The position numbers and the translations under genes are program-made. Under the pieces are notes generated by a model that saw only the letters and a program-made list of their open reading frames with translations, made no database searches and was not told the DNA's origin. A stretch of DNA of 64,000 nt from a gamma proteobacterium symbiont of Ctena orbiculata (GTDB taxonomy: Bacteria; Pseudomonadota; Gammaproteobacteria; Chromatiales; Chromatiaceae). Below, in pieces: positions 48,096-56,944 of the stretch (positions within the stretch are counted from its first letter, which is position 1; every line of letters starts with the position of its first letter). The stretch lies in NCBI GenBank assembly GCA_003058495.1, contig QBVC01000020.1, positions 1 to 64,000 of the forward strand, given 5' to 3'.

Positions 48096-49181
48096 CTATG
48101 CCTTGTCGCGGGCCTGCAGGTAGGCAAAATCGGAGATCGCCCCCCATTCCCGCGAGCCCTTGAGGAAGGTCATATAGGAGTCGTAGACCTTCTTCGCGAA
48201 CTTGTCCTTGGCGGCCAGCTCCTCGACCACCTCGGTGGAATACTTGCGCAGGGTCTCCAGGACGTCCTTGGGATAGACGCGGATATCGACCTTGTGCTTT
48301 TCGACCAGGGTCTTGAGCGCCGCGGGATTGCGCGCGGTATACTCGGCCAGCATCTCCTGATTGGCAATCTTGCAGGCATTGATTACGATCGCCTGCAGAT
48401 CCTTTGGCAAGGCATCGTAGGCCTTTTGATTGATAATCGCCTCGAGGGTGGTGCCGGGTTCGTGAAAGCCCGGGTAGTAGTAGTACTTGGCCGCCTTGAA
48501 CAGACCAAAGGCCAGATCGTTGTAGGGATTGACCCACTCCGTGGCATCGATCGCCCCCGACTGCAGCGAGGTGAAGAGTTCGCCGCCGGGAAGGTTGACC
48601 GGCGTCCCCCCCGCCCGTTTCAGGACTTCGCCGCCGAGGCCCGGGATGCGCATCTTCAAGCCCTTGAGGTCGCCGACGCTGTTGATCTCCTTGTTGAACC
48701 AGCCGCCCATCTGCATCCCGGTATTGCCGCCGGGCGCGGGGATCAGGCCGAAGGGTTTGTAGAGTTCCTGCCACAGCTCCTGGCCGCCGCCGAAGTAGAG
48801 CCAGCCGTTCATCTCCTGGGCGGTCATGCCGAAGGGCACGGTGGAGAAGAACTGGGCGGTCTCACTCTTGCCCTTCCAGTAGTAGGCGGCGCCATGACCG
48901 ATCTCGGCGGTACCCCTCGATACCGCATCAAACACCTCGAAGGCCGGCACCAGCTCTTTTGCGCCATACACCTTGACATGCATACGGCCGCCGCTCATCT
49001 CATTGATCACCTCGGCCAACTTGTTGGCCCCGGTACCCAGGCCGGGAAAGTTCTTCGGCCAGGTGGTGACCATCTTCCACTTGATCTGATCCTTCGCCTC
49101 GGCGACCTTGAGCCCCGCCATACCGGCGCCCAGAGCCAGCGTGCCACCGCCCGCATGTTTTATAAAATCACGACGTTTCAT
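48096..49181 (-). CDS. TRAP transporter substrate-binding protein, TakP-like
   Basis: A 361-residue periplasmic binding protein with a Tat-type signal (KRRDFIKHAGGGTLALGAG). The ligand-binding region carries GGNTGMQMGGWF, IPGLGGEVLKRAGG and AIDATEWVNPYND, which closely match TakP of Rhodobacter sphaeroides, an alpha-keto acid-binding DctP protein (PDB 2HZK). The arginine that would pair with the carboxylate is in KMRIPG. GGAGAGAGG lies before the ATG. No DctQ or DctM membrane subunits are adjacent, so the protein is an orphan here. The long intergenic region upstream holds a REP-like element. Confidence 0.9.
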   Translation of the reverse strand: MKRRDFIKHAGGGTLALGAGMAGLKVAEAKDQIKWKMVTTWPKNFPGLGTGANKLAEVINEMSGGRMHVKVYGAKELVPAFEVFDAVSRGTAEIGHGAAYYWKGKSETAQFFSTVPFGMTAQEMNGWLYFGGGQELWQELYKPFGLIPAPGGNTGMQMGGWFNKEINSVGDLKGLKMRIPGLGGEVLKRAGGTPVNLPGGELFTSLQSGAIDATEWVNPYNDLAFGLFKAAKYYYYPGFHEPGTTLEAIINQKAYDALPKDLQAIVINACKIANQEMLAEYTARNPAALKTLVEKHKVDIRVYPKDVLETLRKYSTEVVEELAAKDKFAKKVYDSYMTFLKGSREWGAISDFAYLQARDKA

Positions 49182-49248
49182 ACCTCTCTCCTGTTCCGTT
49201 GATGTTATTGGTCCTAGTCTCTGTGCAGAAACTACAACTCTGGTTGTA

Positions 49249-49354
49249 GGCGCCTGACGGTTGTCTTTCGCAGTAGCGGCATGGATGCCGCGTTAGTCCC
49301 ATCGGTACAGGGATCTACCGTTGGGGCGTCGGAGCAAGACAACCGTCAGGCGCC
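49249..49354. repeat. REP-like element: 19-bp inverted repeat enclosing two smaller dyads
   Basis: The 19-bp arms GGCGCCTGACGGTTGTCTT (49249-49267) and AAGACAACCGTCAGGCGCC (49336-49354) are perfectly complementary. The 68 bp between them contains GCGGCAT-GG-ATGCCGC and a CGGTA...TACCG dyad. This nested, non-coding structure between uvrD and the TRAP gene fits a REP/BIME or MITE-like element. It carries no transposase. It may also act as a 3' barrier for uvrD. I did not find a second copy in this window. Confidence 0.65.
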
Positions 49355-49389
49355 GGAGGTCAGATAATTATCCGTTGTTTCAGAATTAT

Positions 49390-51552
49390 TCAACAGGGCA
49401 ACAGATTAGCATAGGCTACCACCAGCCACTTGCTGCCCACCTCTTCGAAATTGACCTGTACCCGGGCGCTGCGCCCCTGTCCCTCGGCGTTCAAAACCAC
49501 CCCCTCGCCGAACTTTGCATGGCGCACCCGCTGTCCCAGACTGAATCCGCTCTGCTCCGCAACCTCAAGGTAGGGCGCGCTGCCATAATGAGGCTGGCCG
49601 ATGCCCGGGCCGGCCCGCACCTCGGCCATCAACTCGGCGGGCATCTCCCGGATGAAGCGGGAGGGGAGGGGATAGCTGTCGCTGCCGTGGAGGCGCCGGC
49701 TCTCCGCGTGACAGAGATAGAGTTCCCGCATGGCGCGGGTCACCCCGACATAGCAGAGTCGCCGCTCCTCCTCCAGACGGGCGGGATCGTCCGCCGACAT
49801 GCTGTGGGGAAACAGCCCCTCCTCCATGCCGACCAGGAAGACCAGGGGAAACTCGAGCCCCTTGGCGGAGTGCAGGGTCATCAACTGCACACAGGATTCC
49901 GAGGGATCGCCCTGGGCCTCACCCGCCTCCAGGGCGGCATGGGTGAGAAATCCGGAGAGCTCATCCATCTCATCCGCTTCATCCACCTCATAGCCGAACT
50001 GGCGGGTGGCATTGACCAGCTCCTCCAGATTCTCCTTGCGGTCGATCCCCTTGCCGTCACGGCTTTTGTCGAAATGGTCGGGCAATCCACTGGCCGCGAG
50101 CATCTGCTCGACCTGCTCCGGCAGCGAGAGATTGGCGCAATTGACCTGCAGCTCCTCGACCAGGTCGAGAAAGCCCTGCAGCGCGGTTGCCGCCCGCTTC
50201 GCCATCGCCCCCCCTTGCAGCAAATCCGCAGCCGCCTGCCACAGGGAGCAGTCAAAATCCCTGGCGTGGGCGCGCACCGTATCCATGGTCTTGGGTCCGA
50301 TACCCCGGGGCGGCATGTTCACCGCGCGCTCGAAGGCGCCGTCATCCTGCTGATTGCCGAGCAGCCTGAGGTAGGCGAGGGCATCCTTGATCTCGGCGCG
50401 CTCGAAAAAACGCAGGCCTCCATAGACCCTATAGGGGATGGCGGCCTGAATCAGCGCCTCCTCGAAGAGACGCGACTGTGCGGTGGTGCGATAGAGGATG
50501 GCCGCCTCCGACCGGTTGTTGCCCTCGTCGATAAACTGGCGGATCCTCTCCACCACGAAGCGGGCCTCGTCGATCTCGTTGAAGGCGGCATAGAGTCTGA
50601 TCGGCTCGCCATCGCCATCCTGGGTCCAGAGCTGTTTTCCCAGGCGCGAAGGATTGTTGTTGATCAGGGCATTGGCGGCATTCAGGATGTTGCCGGTGGA
50701 ACGGTAGTTCTGCTCCAGGCGCACCAGGGTCGCGCGCTCAAAGTGGGTCTGAAAGCTCTGAATATTCTCCACCCGGGCGCCCCGCCAGCCGTAGATCGAC
50801 TGATCATCGTCACCGACGACAAACAGATTGTTGCGCGGACCGGCGAGCATCCTCAGCCAGGCATACTGGATCGAGTTGGTATCCTGAAACTCATCCACCA
50901 GGATATGCTGAAAACGCTGCTGATAGTGCTGCAGGATATCCGGCCGTTCGCGCCAGAGTTCATGGGCGCGCAGCAGCAGCTCGGCAAAATCGACCTGCCC
51001 CCCGCGGTCGCAGGCATCCTGGTATTCGCTGTAGAGACGTATCATCTGGCGCTGATAGGGATCACCGCCGTCATCCAGATGCTGGGCCCGCAGGCCCTCG
51101 TCCTTGCGGCCGTTGATGAACCATTGGATCTGCCTCGGCGGCCAGCGGGCCTCGTCGAGATCGAGATTCTTCAGCAGGCGCTTGATAAGACGAAACTGGT
51201 CATCGGCATCGAGGATCTGGAAGCTCTGTGGCAGACCCGCCTCCTTCCAGTGCCCCCGCAGCAGGCGGTGGGCCAGGCCGTGGAAGGTGCCGACCCACAT
51301 CCCGCCCAGCGGCTGGCCGAGCAGGTTTTCGATGCGGTAGCGCATCTCCCTCGCCGCCTTGTTGGTGAAGGTGACCGCCAGTATCGACCAGGGTGACGCG
51401 GACTCGGCCGCCAGCAGCCAGGCGATCCGGTGCACCAGCACCCGGGTCTTGCCGCTGCCGGCCCCCGCCAACACCAGCAGGCTGCCCAGGGGCGCCGTGA
51501 CCGCCTCCCGCTGTGCATCGTTGAGCGGATCTAGTATGGGAGAGACATCCAT
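49390..51552 (-). CDS. uvrD: UvrD/Rep family DNA helicase II
   Basis: The ATG at 51552 gives 720 residues, the length of E. coli UvrD. Superfamily 1A motifs are all visible: Q-motif (LNDAQREAV), I (AGAGSGKTRVLVHRI), Ia (AVTFTNKAAREM), II (VDEFQDTN), III (GDDDQSIYGWRGA), IV (NYRST), V (LMTLHSAKGLEFPLVF) and VI (CYVGVTRAM). It unwinds DNA in mismatch and nucleotide-excision repair. The ribosome site is weak. Downstream of it lies the REP-like repeat. Confidence 0.97.
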   Translation of the reverse strand: MDVSPILDPLNDAQREAVTAPLGSLLVLAGAGSGKTRVLVHRIAWLLAAESASPWSILAVTFTNKAAREMRYRIENLLGQPLGGMWVGTFHGLAHRLLRGHWKEAGLPQSFQILDADDQFRLIKRLLKNLDLDEARWPPRQIQWFINGRKDEGLRAQHLDDGGDPYQRQMIRLYSEYQDACDRGGQVDFAELLLRAHELWRERPDILQHYQQRFQHILVDEFQDTNSIQYAWLRMLAGPRNNLFVVGDDDQSIYGWRGARVENIQSFQTHFERATLVRLEQNYRSTGNILNAANALINNNPSRLGKQLWTQDGDGEPIRLYAAFNEIDEARFVVERIRQFIDEGNNRSEAAILYRTTAQSRLFEEALIQAAIPYRVYGGLRFFERAEIKDALAYLRLLGNQQDDGAFERAVNMPPRGIGPKTMDTVRAHARDFDCSLWQAAADLLQGGAMAKRAATALQGFLDLVEELQVNCANLSLPEQVEQMLAASGLPDHFDKSRDGKGIDRKENLEELVNATRQFGYEVDEADEMDELSGFLTHAALEAGEAQGDPSESCVQLMTLHSAKGLEFPLVFLVGMEEGLFPHSMSADDPARLEEERRLCYVGVTRAMRELYLCHAESRRLHGSDSYPLPSRFIREMPAELMAEVRAGPGIGQPHYGSAPYLEVAEQSGFSLGQRVRHAKFGEGVVLNAEGQGRSARVQVNFEEVGSKWLVVAYANLLPC

Positions 51553-51616
51553 AAGCGATAGTTTACTCGGCCAGCGCCAGGTATTCGACCCGAGTCGCAA
51601 GCAGACGATCCGTTCA

Positions 51617-51925
51617 TCACTCACGCTCGGTGCTGATGATCACCTGATGCATCTCGATGGCGCCCTCGCCTTCGAAGGCCTCCTTCGGCATTGGATTGGC
51701 ATGGGCGGTGCGAAAATCCTCGCTGCCCACCCAGCCCTCGAACGCGGCCTTGTCCTGCCAGCTGGTAAGCACGATATAGGGCAGCCCAGGCTTGGCCGGC
51801 TGCAGCACCTGCATGCGTACGAAACCGGGCTGCTTCTCGATCTGGCCCGCGCGGTTGCGAAAACGCTCCTCGAACATCCCCTGGTAACCCTCGGCGACGG
51901 GGACGCGATTGGCGACAATGAACAT
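51617..51925 (-). CDS. antibiotic biosynthesis monooxygenase (ABM) domain protein
   Basis: A 102-residue protein starting at the ATG at 51925 (GGAG 8 nt upstream; the frame is open before it without a plausible start). The ferredoxin-like ABM fold is suggested by FIVANRVPVAEG, the FEERFRNRAGQIEKQPGFV helix, LTSWQDKAAFEGWVGSEDF and the final IEMHQVIIS strand. The family includes quinone/heme monooxygenases such as the IsdG/HmoB type; the heme-binding histidine cannot be assigned here. It lies 59 bp after the patatin gene and 64 bp before uvrD on the same strand, so it may be co-transcribed. Confidence 0.75.
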   Translation of the reverse strand: MFIVANRVPVAEGYQGMFEERFRNRAGQIEKQPGFVRMQVLQPAKPGLPYIVLTSWQDKAAFEGWVGSEDFRTAHANPMPKEAFEGEGAIEMHQVIISTERE

Positions 51926-51984
51926 GGCTTCAGCTCCTATGCAAATGGTCATAAGGGGTGGATCGCAGCTTCCAACTGGCACTT

Positions 51985-54219
51985 TCAGAATGTCTGACCG
52001 AGAAACAGATAGGCCGATTGGTGATTCTCTTCTGCCCGTGCATAGGCCAGATATATGGGGCCCAACAAGGTATCGAACACCAAGAAGATACTACCGGCAA
52101 AGAGGGTATTTTCGGCAGAAATTTCATCCCTTAATTGCCATACGTTACCGACCTCAATGGAACCTCCAAGATAAACCGGCGTACTGAGAACAGGCATCGC
52201 CTGCTCGCCAAGCCGGTGATAATAGAGCAGGCGTCCTATGGCGGAGTGTTTCCCCAAAAGTTCACCCGCAGCATACCCCGACAAGTTAAAGAGGCCGCCA
52301 AGAGAGAATGGTTTCACCCCGGCTGTTTCGTCTCTTGTCGTGCCTTCAATATCCCACCAGTGCAGAAGCGTATGATCACCCCAGGTCTGGGGCTTTAAAA
52401 AAAACAATCCCGCGACCTCAAAGGCGACATCCGAACCCAGGTTCTCCCGAACACTCGACCAGCCGAGGGAAAGGTTGATACCCGACCTGGGGATCGCCAC
52501 TCTATCGATGGTGTCATAGGAAAACCCTGCGGAGAGACCATAAATGTCAATCGATCCATTTACCAAACCGGGCTGACCCACCCGCAATGCATCATCAACC
52601 CGGGAGCGACTCAAACCAATCCGGATCTCCCCCCAGTTACCGAGCTGGCGACCCCCCTCAAATGAGAAAGTGGTTGAGGTTGAAAGGAATTGGGCGATCC
52701 GCAATCCATCCTGGAACAGGGTTGAGTTCTCTCTCTGATAGATGAACTGAGGATTGATGAACCAGCGTGATGCATAATCGAGGGGCTGATAGAGTTCCAC
52801 GAACAGCCGCGGCGTTTCTCCTATCTGGAAATCCGCACGAAACTCCCCGCCCTTTTCGTTGATTTCCGTGCGGGTCAATCGTGCGGCAAAGTTGTAGTTG
52901 CTCTCTCCTTCGAAATCGTCTTCCAGGTTGATGCCGAAGCGCAGGTAGTTGGGCCCCCAACTCTTTTCCCCGGCGCTCACGGCCAAGGTGGTTTCACCGC
53001 TTTTATCCGTTATGTCATAGCTAACCGTTTCGAAGGTGTCCAGGCCGTAGATATCGGCGATATCCGATTCCAGTTGATCCACATCGAGGAGATTCTCTCT
53101 TTGCCCGGTCAAGCGCTCGGCGATAACCTTGGGGGAGAGTTTTGATTCATTTTCAACAATCACATTGTCGATCCGTGGCAGACCTTGCCGCATATCCTCG
53201 ATACTTTTTCTGTATGCCAAATAGGATTGTTTCGAGACTGAAAGCTGCGCCAGGGTCTCCGCAAACTCCATCGCCTTCACGCCGCCCAATCGCTGCGCCT
53301 CCTTCATACGCTGAAACTCCTCCGAACCCAAATCACCAAGATCAGGCGAGATCAGGATATCGCCCTGTGTCAACAGGTCGATTTGATCCTTTGCCCGGGC
53401 ATTGATGAGTATCGTCATCATCTGTTTCGTGATTCCCAGGGCGGAATTGAGTCGGGACTCCGGCAACAACGGGAAACCAACATCGACAACAATCAGGATA
53501 TCGGCGCCCATTTCACGAACCACTTCTATCGGCACATTGTTGACTATGCCGCCATCCACCAACAGCCGATCCCCGATTCGAACCGGTTTGAATATACCCG
53601 GCGCCGACATGCTGGCGCGCATTGCCGTTGCAAGGTCACCGGAATCGAGCACTATCTCCTCGCCACTGACGATATCCGTGGCGATGGCACGAAAAGGGAT
53701 GGGTAAATCGTCGAAGTCATCGACCGTGATTACCGGGAGTGTCCGACGCTTCAACTCGATCTCTAGATTTTGACCTTGAACAAGACCTCCTGGAAAGAGC
53801 AGTCCAGTCTCGTCGACACCCAGATCGAAGTCGACCAGGAAGCCCACATCGTCGCCCTTGCGGCGAAACGAGCGTTGAGCTCGTGGAGGTCGATCGCTCA
53901 GCAGCCTCTCCCAGTCAGCTTCGCCAACAACCTCTCCCAATCCTTCGGCGGTCATGCCCGATGCGTAGAGGCCGCCGACGATGGCGCCCATGCTGGTACC
54001 CGCAATGAAGTCTATCGGTATCCGCAGCTCTTCGAGCACCCTGAGAACACCCACGTGGGCAGCACCCCGCGCGCCGCCACCGCTGAGCACAAGGCCGATT
54101 TTCGGCCGCTCACTCCCGCCTGGCACAGCGGCCGTGACGGCTTCGTCGGCAGCCGCCAGGGTCAACAGGGCGCAAAGCATCAATCCCGGACAGAGAAGGC
54201 GCCGTTGAGACTGTCTCAT
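51985..54219 (-). CDS. patatin-like phospholipase with BamA-type barrel (type Vd autotransporter)
   Basis: A 744-residue protein with the PlpD-type order: signal peptide, patatin lipase (about 40-300), a POTRA-like module (about 340-405, VIVENESKLSPKVIAERLTGQ) and a 16-strand Omp85-like barrel to the C-terminal F. The catalytic serine-aspartate pair is intact: G-T-S-M-G (GTSMGAIVGGLYASG) and D-G-G (DGGIVNNVPIEV), with the oxyanion GGGARGAAHVGVL. I infer an outer-membrane protein that displays or secretes a phospholipase A. It is transcribed ahead of the small ABM protein and uvrD. Confidence 0.9.
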   Translation of the reverse strand: MRQSQRRLLCPGLMLCALLTLAAADEAVTAAVPGGSERPKIGLVLSGGGARGAAHVGVLRVLEELRIPIDFIAGTSMGAIVGGLYASGMTAEGLGEVVGEADWERLLSDRPPRAQRSFRRKGDDVGFLVDFDLGVDETGLLFPGGLVQGQNLEIELKRRTLPVITVDDFDDLPIPFRAIATDIVSGEEIVLDSGDLATAMRASMSAPGIFKPVRIGDRLLVDGGIVNNVPIEVVREMGADILIVVDVGFPLLPESRLNSALGITKQMMTILINARAKDQIDLLTQGDILISPDLGDLGSEEFQRMKEAQRLGGVKAMEFAETLAQLSVSKQSYLAYRKSIEDMRQGLPRIDNVIVENESKLSPKVIAERLTGQRENLLDVDQLESDIADIYGLDTFETVSYDITDKSGETTLAVSAGEKSWGPNYLRFGINLEDDFEGESNYNFAARLTRTEINEKGGEFRADFQIGETPRLFVELYQPLDYASRWFINPQFIYQRENSTLFQDGLRIAQFLSTSTTFSFEGGRQLGNWGEIRIGLSRSRVDDALRVGQPGLVNGSIDIYGLSAGFSYDTIDRVAIPRSGINLSLGWSSVRENLGSDVAFEVAGLFFLKPQTWGDHTLLHWWDIEGTTRDETAGVKPFSLGGLFNLSGYAAGELLGKHSAIGRLLYYHRLGEQAMPVLSTPVYLGGSIEVGNVWQLRDEISAENTLFAGSIFLVFDTLLGPIYLAYARAEENHQSAYLFLGQTF

Positions 54220-54489
54220 CCTGATTTCCCACGCTTCACACTATCACCATATGCGCCAGTCCCATGTCGACGGATCCATCGGCGAGTCAAACGATGAGCC
54301 TACATCTTAACAGCAAGACTCTATCCCTACCTCTGCCGTTTTCCGAAGCTATGCAACAGAATGGCTGCCAGATCACACGGAACAGAGTAAAGCCGCCGTC
54401 GCAACCTGATACTTCGGACAATATAACTATAGAATTGAAGCAGGGCAGGCGATACTCTAATCCCTCAACAATCAAAAACGAGGATCTAG

Positions 54490-55473
54490 ATGCAGATTTT
54501 GGCAGGTGACATCGGCGGCACCAATACACGACTCGCGCTCTATCAGTCATCGCCCGGGTCGCCTCTCGACCTACACCTGCACAAGACCTATTTCAGCCAG
54601 TCCTACGAATCCATCGAGGCTGTACTGCAACTCTTCCTGGCCCAGACGGGAGAAAGGCAGATCGAAACAGCCTGCTTCGGCATTGCGGGACCGGTCATCG
54701 ACCAGGTCTGTGAAACGACCAACCTGCCCTGGCGTGTATCCGCAAAAGAGATAAACGATCGATTCAACTTCAGGCAGAGCTATCTGATCAATGACCTCGA
54801 GGCCAATGCCTGGGGTTTGGAGACCCTGGATGAGAAAGACTTTGTCACCCTCAGCGCCGGGACCGGCAACGCCAGGGGAAACCGCTCCATCATCGCTGCC
54901 GGCACCGGCCTGGGCGAGGCTGGGCTCTATTGGGACGGGGAGAGTTACCAACCCTTTCCCTCGGAGGGGGGACATAGTGATTTCAGTCCGAGCAACCCGT
55001 TTGAATTCGGTCTCTACCAGGCGTTAGAGGATAGACACGGCCATGTCAGCTGGGAGCATCTGGTCTCCGGGCCGGGACTGGAGGCCATCTATGACCATCT
55101 CCGTCGCCAGAGAAACCTGCACACACCCGATTGGCTGAATGAGTATATGGAGCAAGTCGGCAAGGCGCCGGCCATCTCCGAAACCGGGCTCGAGTCGACG
55201 GACCCCTTGTGCAGGGAATCCCTTGAGATCTTTACCCGGCTCTACGCCCGTGAAGCGGGTAATCATGCCTTGAAGATCATGGCCACCGGCGGAGTCTACC
55301 TGGGGGGTGGCATCGCGCCCAAGATCCTGCCGATTCTCCAGGAGGGGATCTTCATGGAGGCGTTCGTCGCCAAGGGGCCGATGCGAAGGCTCATGCAGGC
55401 GATGCCGGTCAAGGTCATTCTCAATGAGAATACCGCGCTCTTCGGTGCGGCGAACTACGCCATGACTATCTAG
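54490..55473 (+). CDS. glk: glucokinase
   Basis: A 327-residue ROK-independent, E. coli-type glucokinase. The phosphate loop is ILAGDIGGTNTRLALY, the catalytic aspartate region is YLINDLEANAWGL, and the ATP loop GTGLGEAGLYW follows. SEGGHSDFSP and GGVYLGGGIAPKIL are also conserved. GAGG lies 6 nt before the ATG. It phosphorylates glucose to glucose 6-phosphate, supplying glycolysis (pfkA) and glycogen metabolism (glgP) in this window. Confidence 0.95.
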   Translation: MQILAGDIGGTNTRLALYQSSPGSPLDLHLHKTYFSQSYESIEAVLQLFLAQTGERQIETACFGIAGPVIDQVCETTNLPWRVSAKEINDRFNFRQSYLINDLEANAWGLETLDEKDFVTLSAGTGNARGNRSIIAAGTGLGEAGLYWDGESYQPFPSEGGHSDFSPSNPFEFGLYQALEDRHGHVSWEHLVSGPGLEAIYDHLRRQRNLHTPDWLNEYMEQVGKAPAISETGLESTDPLCRESLEIFTRLYAREAGNHALKIMATGGVYLGGGIAPKILPILQEGIFMEAFVAKGPMRRLMQAMPVKVILNENTALFGAANYAMTI

Positions 55474-55494
55474 ATCGAGACAAGAGCGCGAGAT

Positions 55495-55530
55495 CCGGCA
55501 GGCCCGCATAGAGCGGGGTCCTGCCGCCGG
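55495..55530. terminator. hairpin between glk and cytochrome c peroxidase
   Basis: CCGGCAGG-CCCGC-N5-GCGGG-GT-CCTGCCG is a near-perfect GC-rich stem 22 bp after the glk stop. No T-run follows on either strand, so it is only a candidate terminator of the two converging transcripts. Confidence 0.45.
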
Positions 55531-55640
55531 TCATCTCGATGAAACCCCCTTCGGGAACCTCTGACTAGTGCAGAGGCTCCCGGATTGGGGGGGTTCGCTC
55601 CGATCATGCCGGCCAGGGCATCGACCAGGGCCCGCTTGGC

Positions 55641-56627
55641 TCACTCAAAGGGCTTGGGCTGCGGTGTGTTGTCGGTTGAGGGTGGCAGGATCGGCATCTG
55701 GAAGGAGGGCTGATCACCGGTCAGGCTCTTCAGAAACGCCACGATCTGGGCATTCTCCTTGTCGGAGAACTTTTTGCCCAGCTGCAGCCGTCCCATCACA
55801 TCCACCGCCTCGGTCAGGGTCTCAGCCTCGCCGTCGTGGAAGTAGGGGTAGGTCATCTCCACGTTGCGCAGGGTCGGAACCTTGAACTTGAAGCGGTCCG
55901 CGTCCTTGCCGGTGACGGCGCTCAAGCCCTCGGCCGGGCTCTTTGCCTTGTAGGGTTCGACCAGACCCATCTTCTGGAACGAGTTGCCGCCTACCGCCTC
56001 GCCGTTGTGGCAGGAGACACAACCGCTCTCCTTGAAGAGCTTGTAACCGGCCATCTCGTCCTCGGTCAGGGCGGTCGCATCACCCAGCAGCCACTGATCA
56101 AAACGGGAGTTCGGGGTCACCAGCGTCTTCTCGAACTCGGCGATGGCCTGGGTGACTTCGTCGATGGTGATCTTGTCGGTACCGTAGACCTGTTTGAACT
56201 CCATGACATATTCGGGAATCGAGGTCAGTACGTCGATCGCCAGGGTATGGGTAAATGCCATCTCGCCGGGATTGGCGATGGGTCCCCCCGCCTGCGCTTT
56301 CAAATCGGCCGCCCTGCCGTCCCAGAATTGAGCCACATTGAGGCTTGAGTTGAGTACGGTCGGCGCGTTGATGGGACCCTGCTGCCAGTTGTGGCCTATG
56401 GAGGTCTTGAGATTGTCAGTGCCGCCCATACTGAGGTTGTGGCAGGAGTTGCAGGAGATAAATCCGGACTTGGAGAGACGGGGATCGAAATAGAGTTTTT
56501 TACCCAATTCAACCTGACCCAGGTTGATATTCTGTACCGGTTTGATGGGCTTTATCGGCTCATCCACGGCGAGTGCCGCGGATGAAAGGCCCAGCAAGAG
56601 TGAAAATGTAATCAATTGTTTGCGCAT
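55641..56627 (-). CDS. di-heme cytochrome c peroxidase (MauG/CcpA family)
   Basis: The start is ATG 56627 (328 residues), or the adjacent ATG 56630; AAGGA lies 5 or 2 nt before them. A signal peptide (QLITFSLLLGLSSAALA) leads to two c-type heme sites: C-N-S-C-H at about 59-63 and C-V-S-C-H at about 200-204. These and the spacing match bacterial diheme peroxidases that reduce hydrogen peroxide with electrons from a cytochrome c in the periplasm. FWDGRAADLK and PTLRNVEMTYPYFHDG are typical. An ICE-like palindrome 196 bp upstream suggests iron/peroxide-responsive control. Confidence 0.92.
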   Translation of the reverse strand: MRKQLITFSLLLGLSSAALAVDEPIKPIKPVQNINLGQVELGKKLYFDPRLSKSGFISCNSCHNLSMGGTDNLKTSIGHNWQQGPINAPTVLNSSLNVAQFWDGRAADLKAQAGGPIANPGEMAFTHTLAIDVLTSIPEYVMEFKQVYGTDKITIDEVTQAIAEFEKTLVTPNSRFDQWLLGDATALTEDEMAGYKLFKESGCVSCHNGEAVGGNSFQKMGLVEPYKAKSPAEGLSAVTGKDADRFKFKVPTLRNVEMTYPYFHDGEAETLTEAVDVMGRLQLGKKFSDKENAQIVAFLKSLTGDQPSFQMPILPPSTDNTPQPKPFE

Positions 56628-56944
56628 CATGTTCCTTAACCCGATAGTTGAAGTACTGTTAACACCATCCTCTGCCTGAATACCCTTTCGCTGTTGCATA
56701 ACAAAGGTGAAGGCGCTCCCGCGACAGGGTGTCTGATTCGGTTTTTCCAACTCTCAGCGGTCCAGGGTTGTGGATAGTCCGGACCGCGCCAAAAACCCTA
56801 CCGAACACCGGGTAATGCTAGATTTAGACCAATTCTAAAACAATGACATGGATCAATAACTGCCGGGGGAAGGTGTGGGGGGGGGTGATTGGGTTTGAGA
56901 ATCCAGATCGCGGCCTGTGTGGCCACAGCCACCCGGGGATTCAC
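56628..56944. other. 317-bp gap between the peroxidase start and the Fur-family gene
   Basis: No gene seen. The region holds the peroxidase promoter (not resolved by eye) and the ICE-like site at 56823-56839. A short G/C-rich stretch near 56870-56890 (GGGGGGGGTG type) is low-complexity. Confidence 0.65.
56823..56839. promoter_or_regulatory. ICE-like palindrome upstream of the cytochrome c peroxidase
   Basis: TTTAGAC-CAA-TTCTAAA matches the Irr iron control element TTTAGAA-N3-TTCTAAA at 13 of 14 specified positions. It lies upstream of the peroxidase gene and downstream of the Fur-family gene. It shares its right arm with the site before rubrerythrin. The inferred binder is the Fur-family protein encoded at 56945-57379. 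Confidence 0.6.

Noticed and set aside
49321-51396. 691-codon open frame on the plus strand antisense to uvrD
   Set aside because: UvrD on the minus strand has all helicase motifs at the expected length. No family features are present in the antisense frame.
54264-54509. 81-codon open frame upstream of glk
   Set aside because: It overlaps the start of glk, and no ribosome site or domain supports it.
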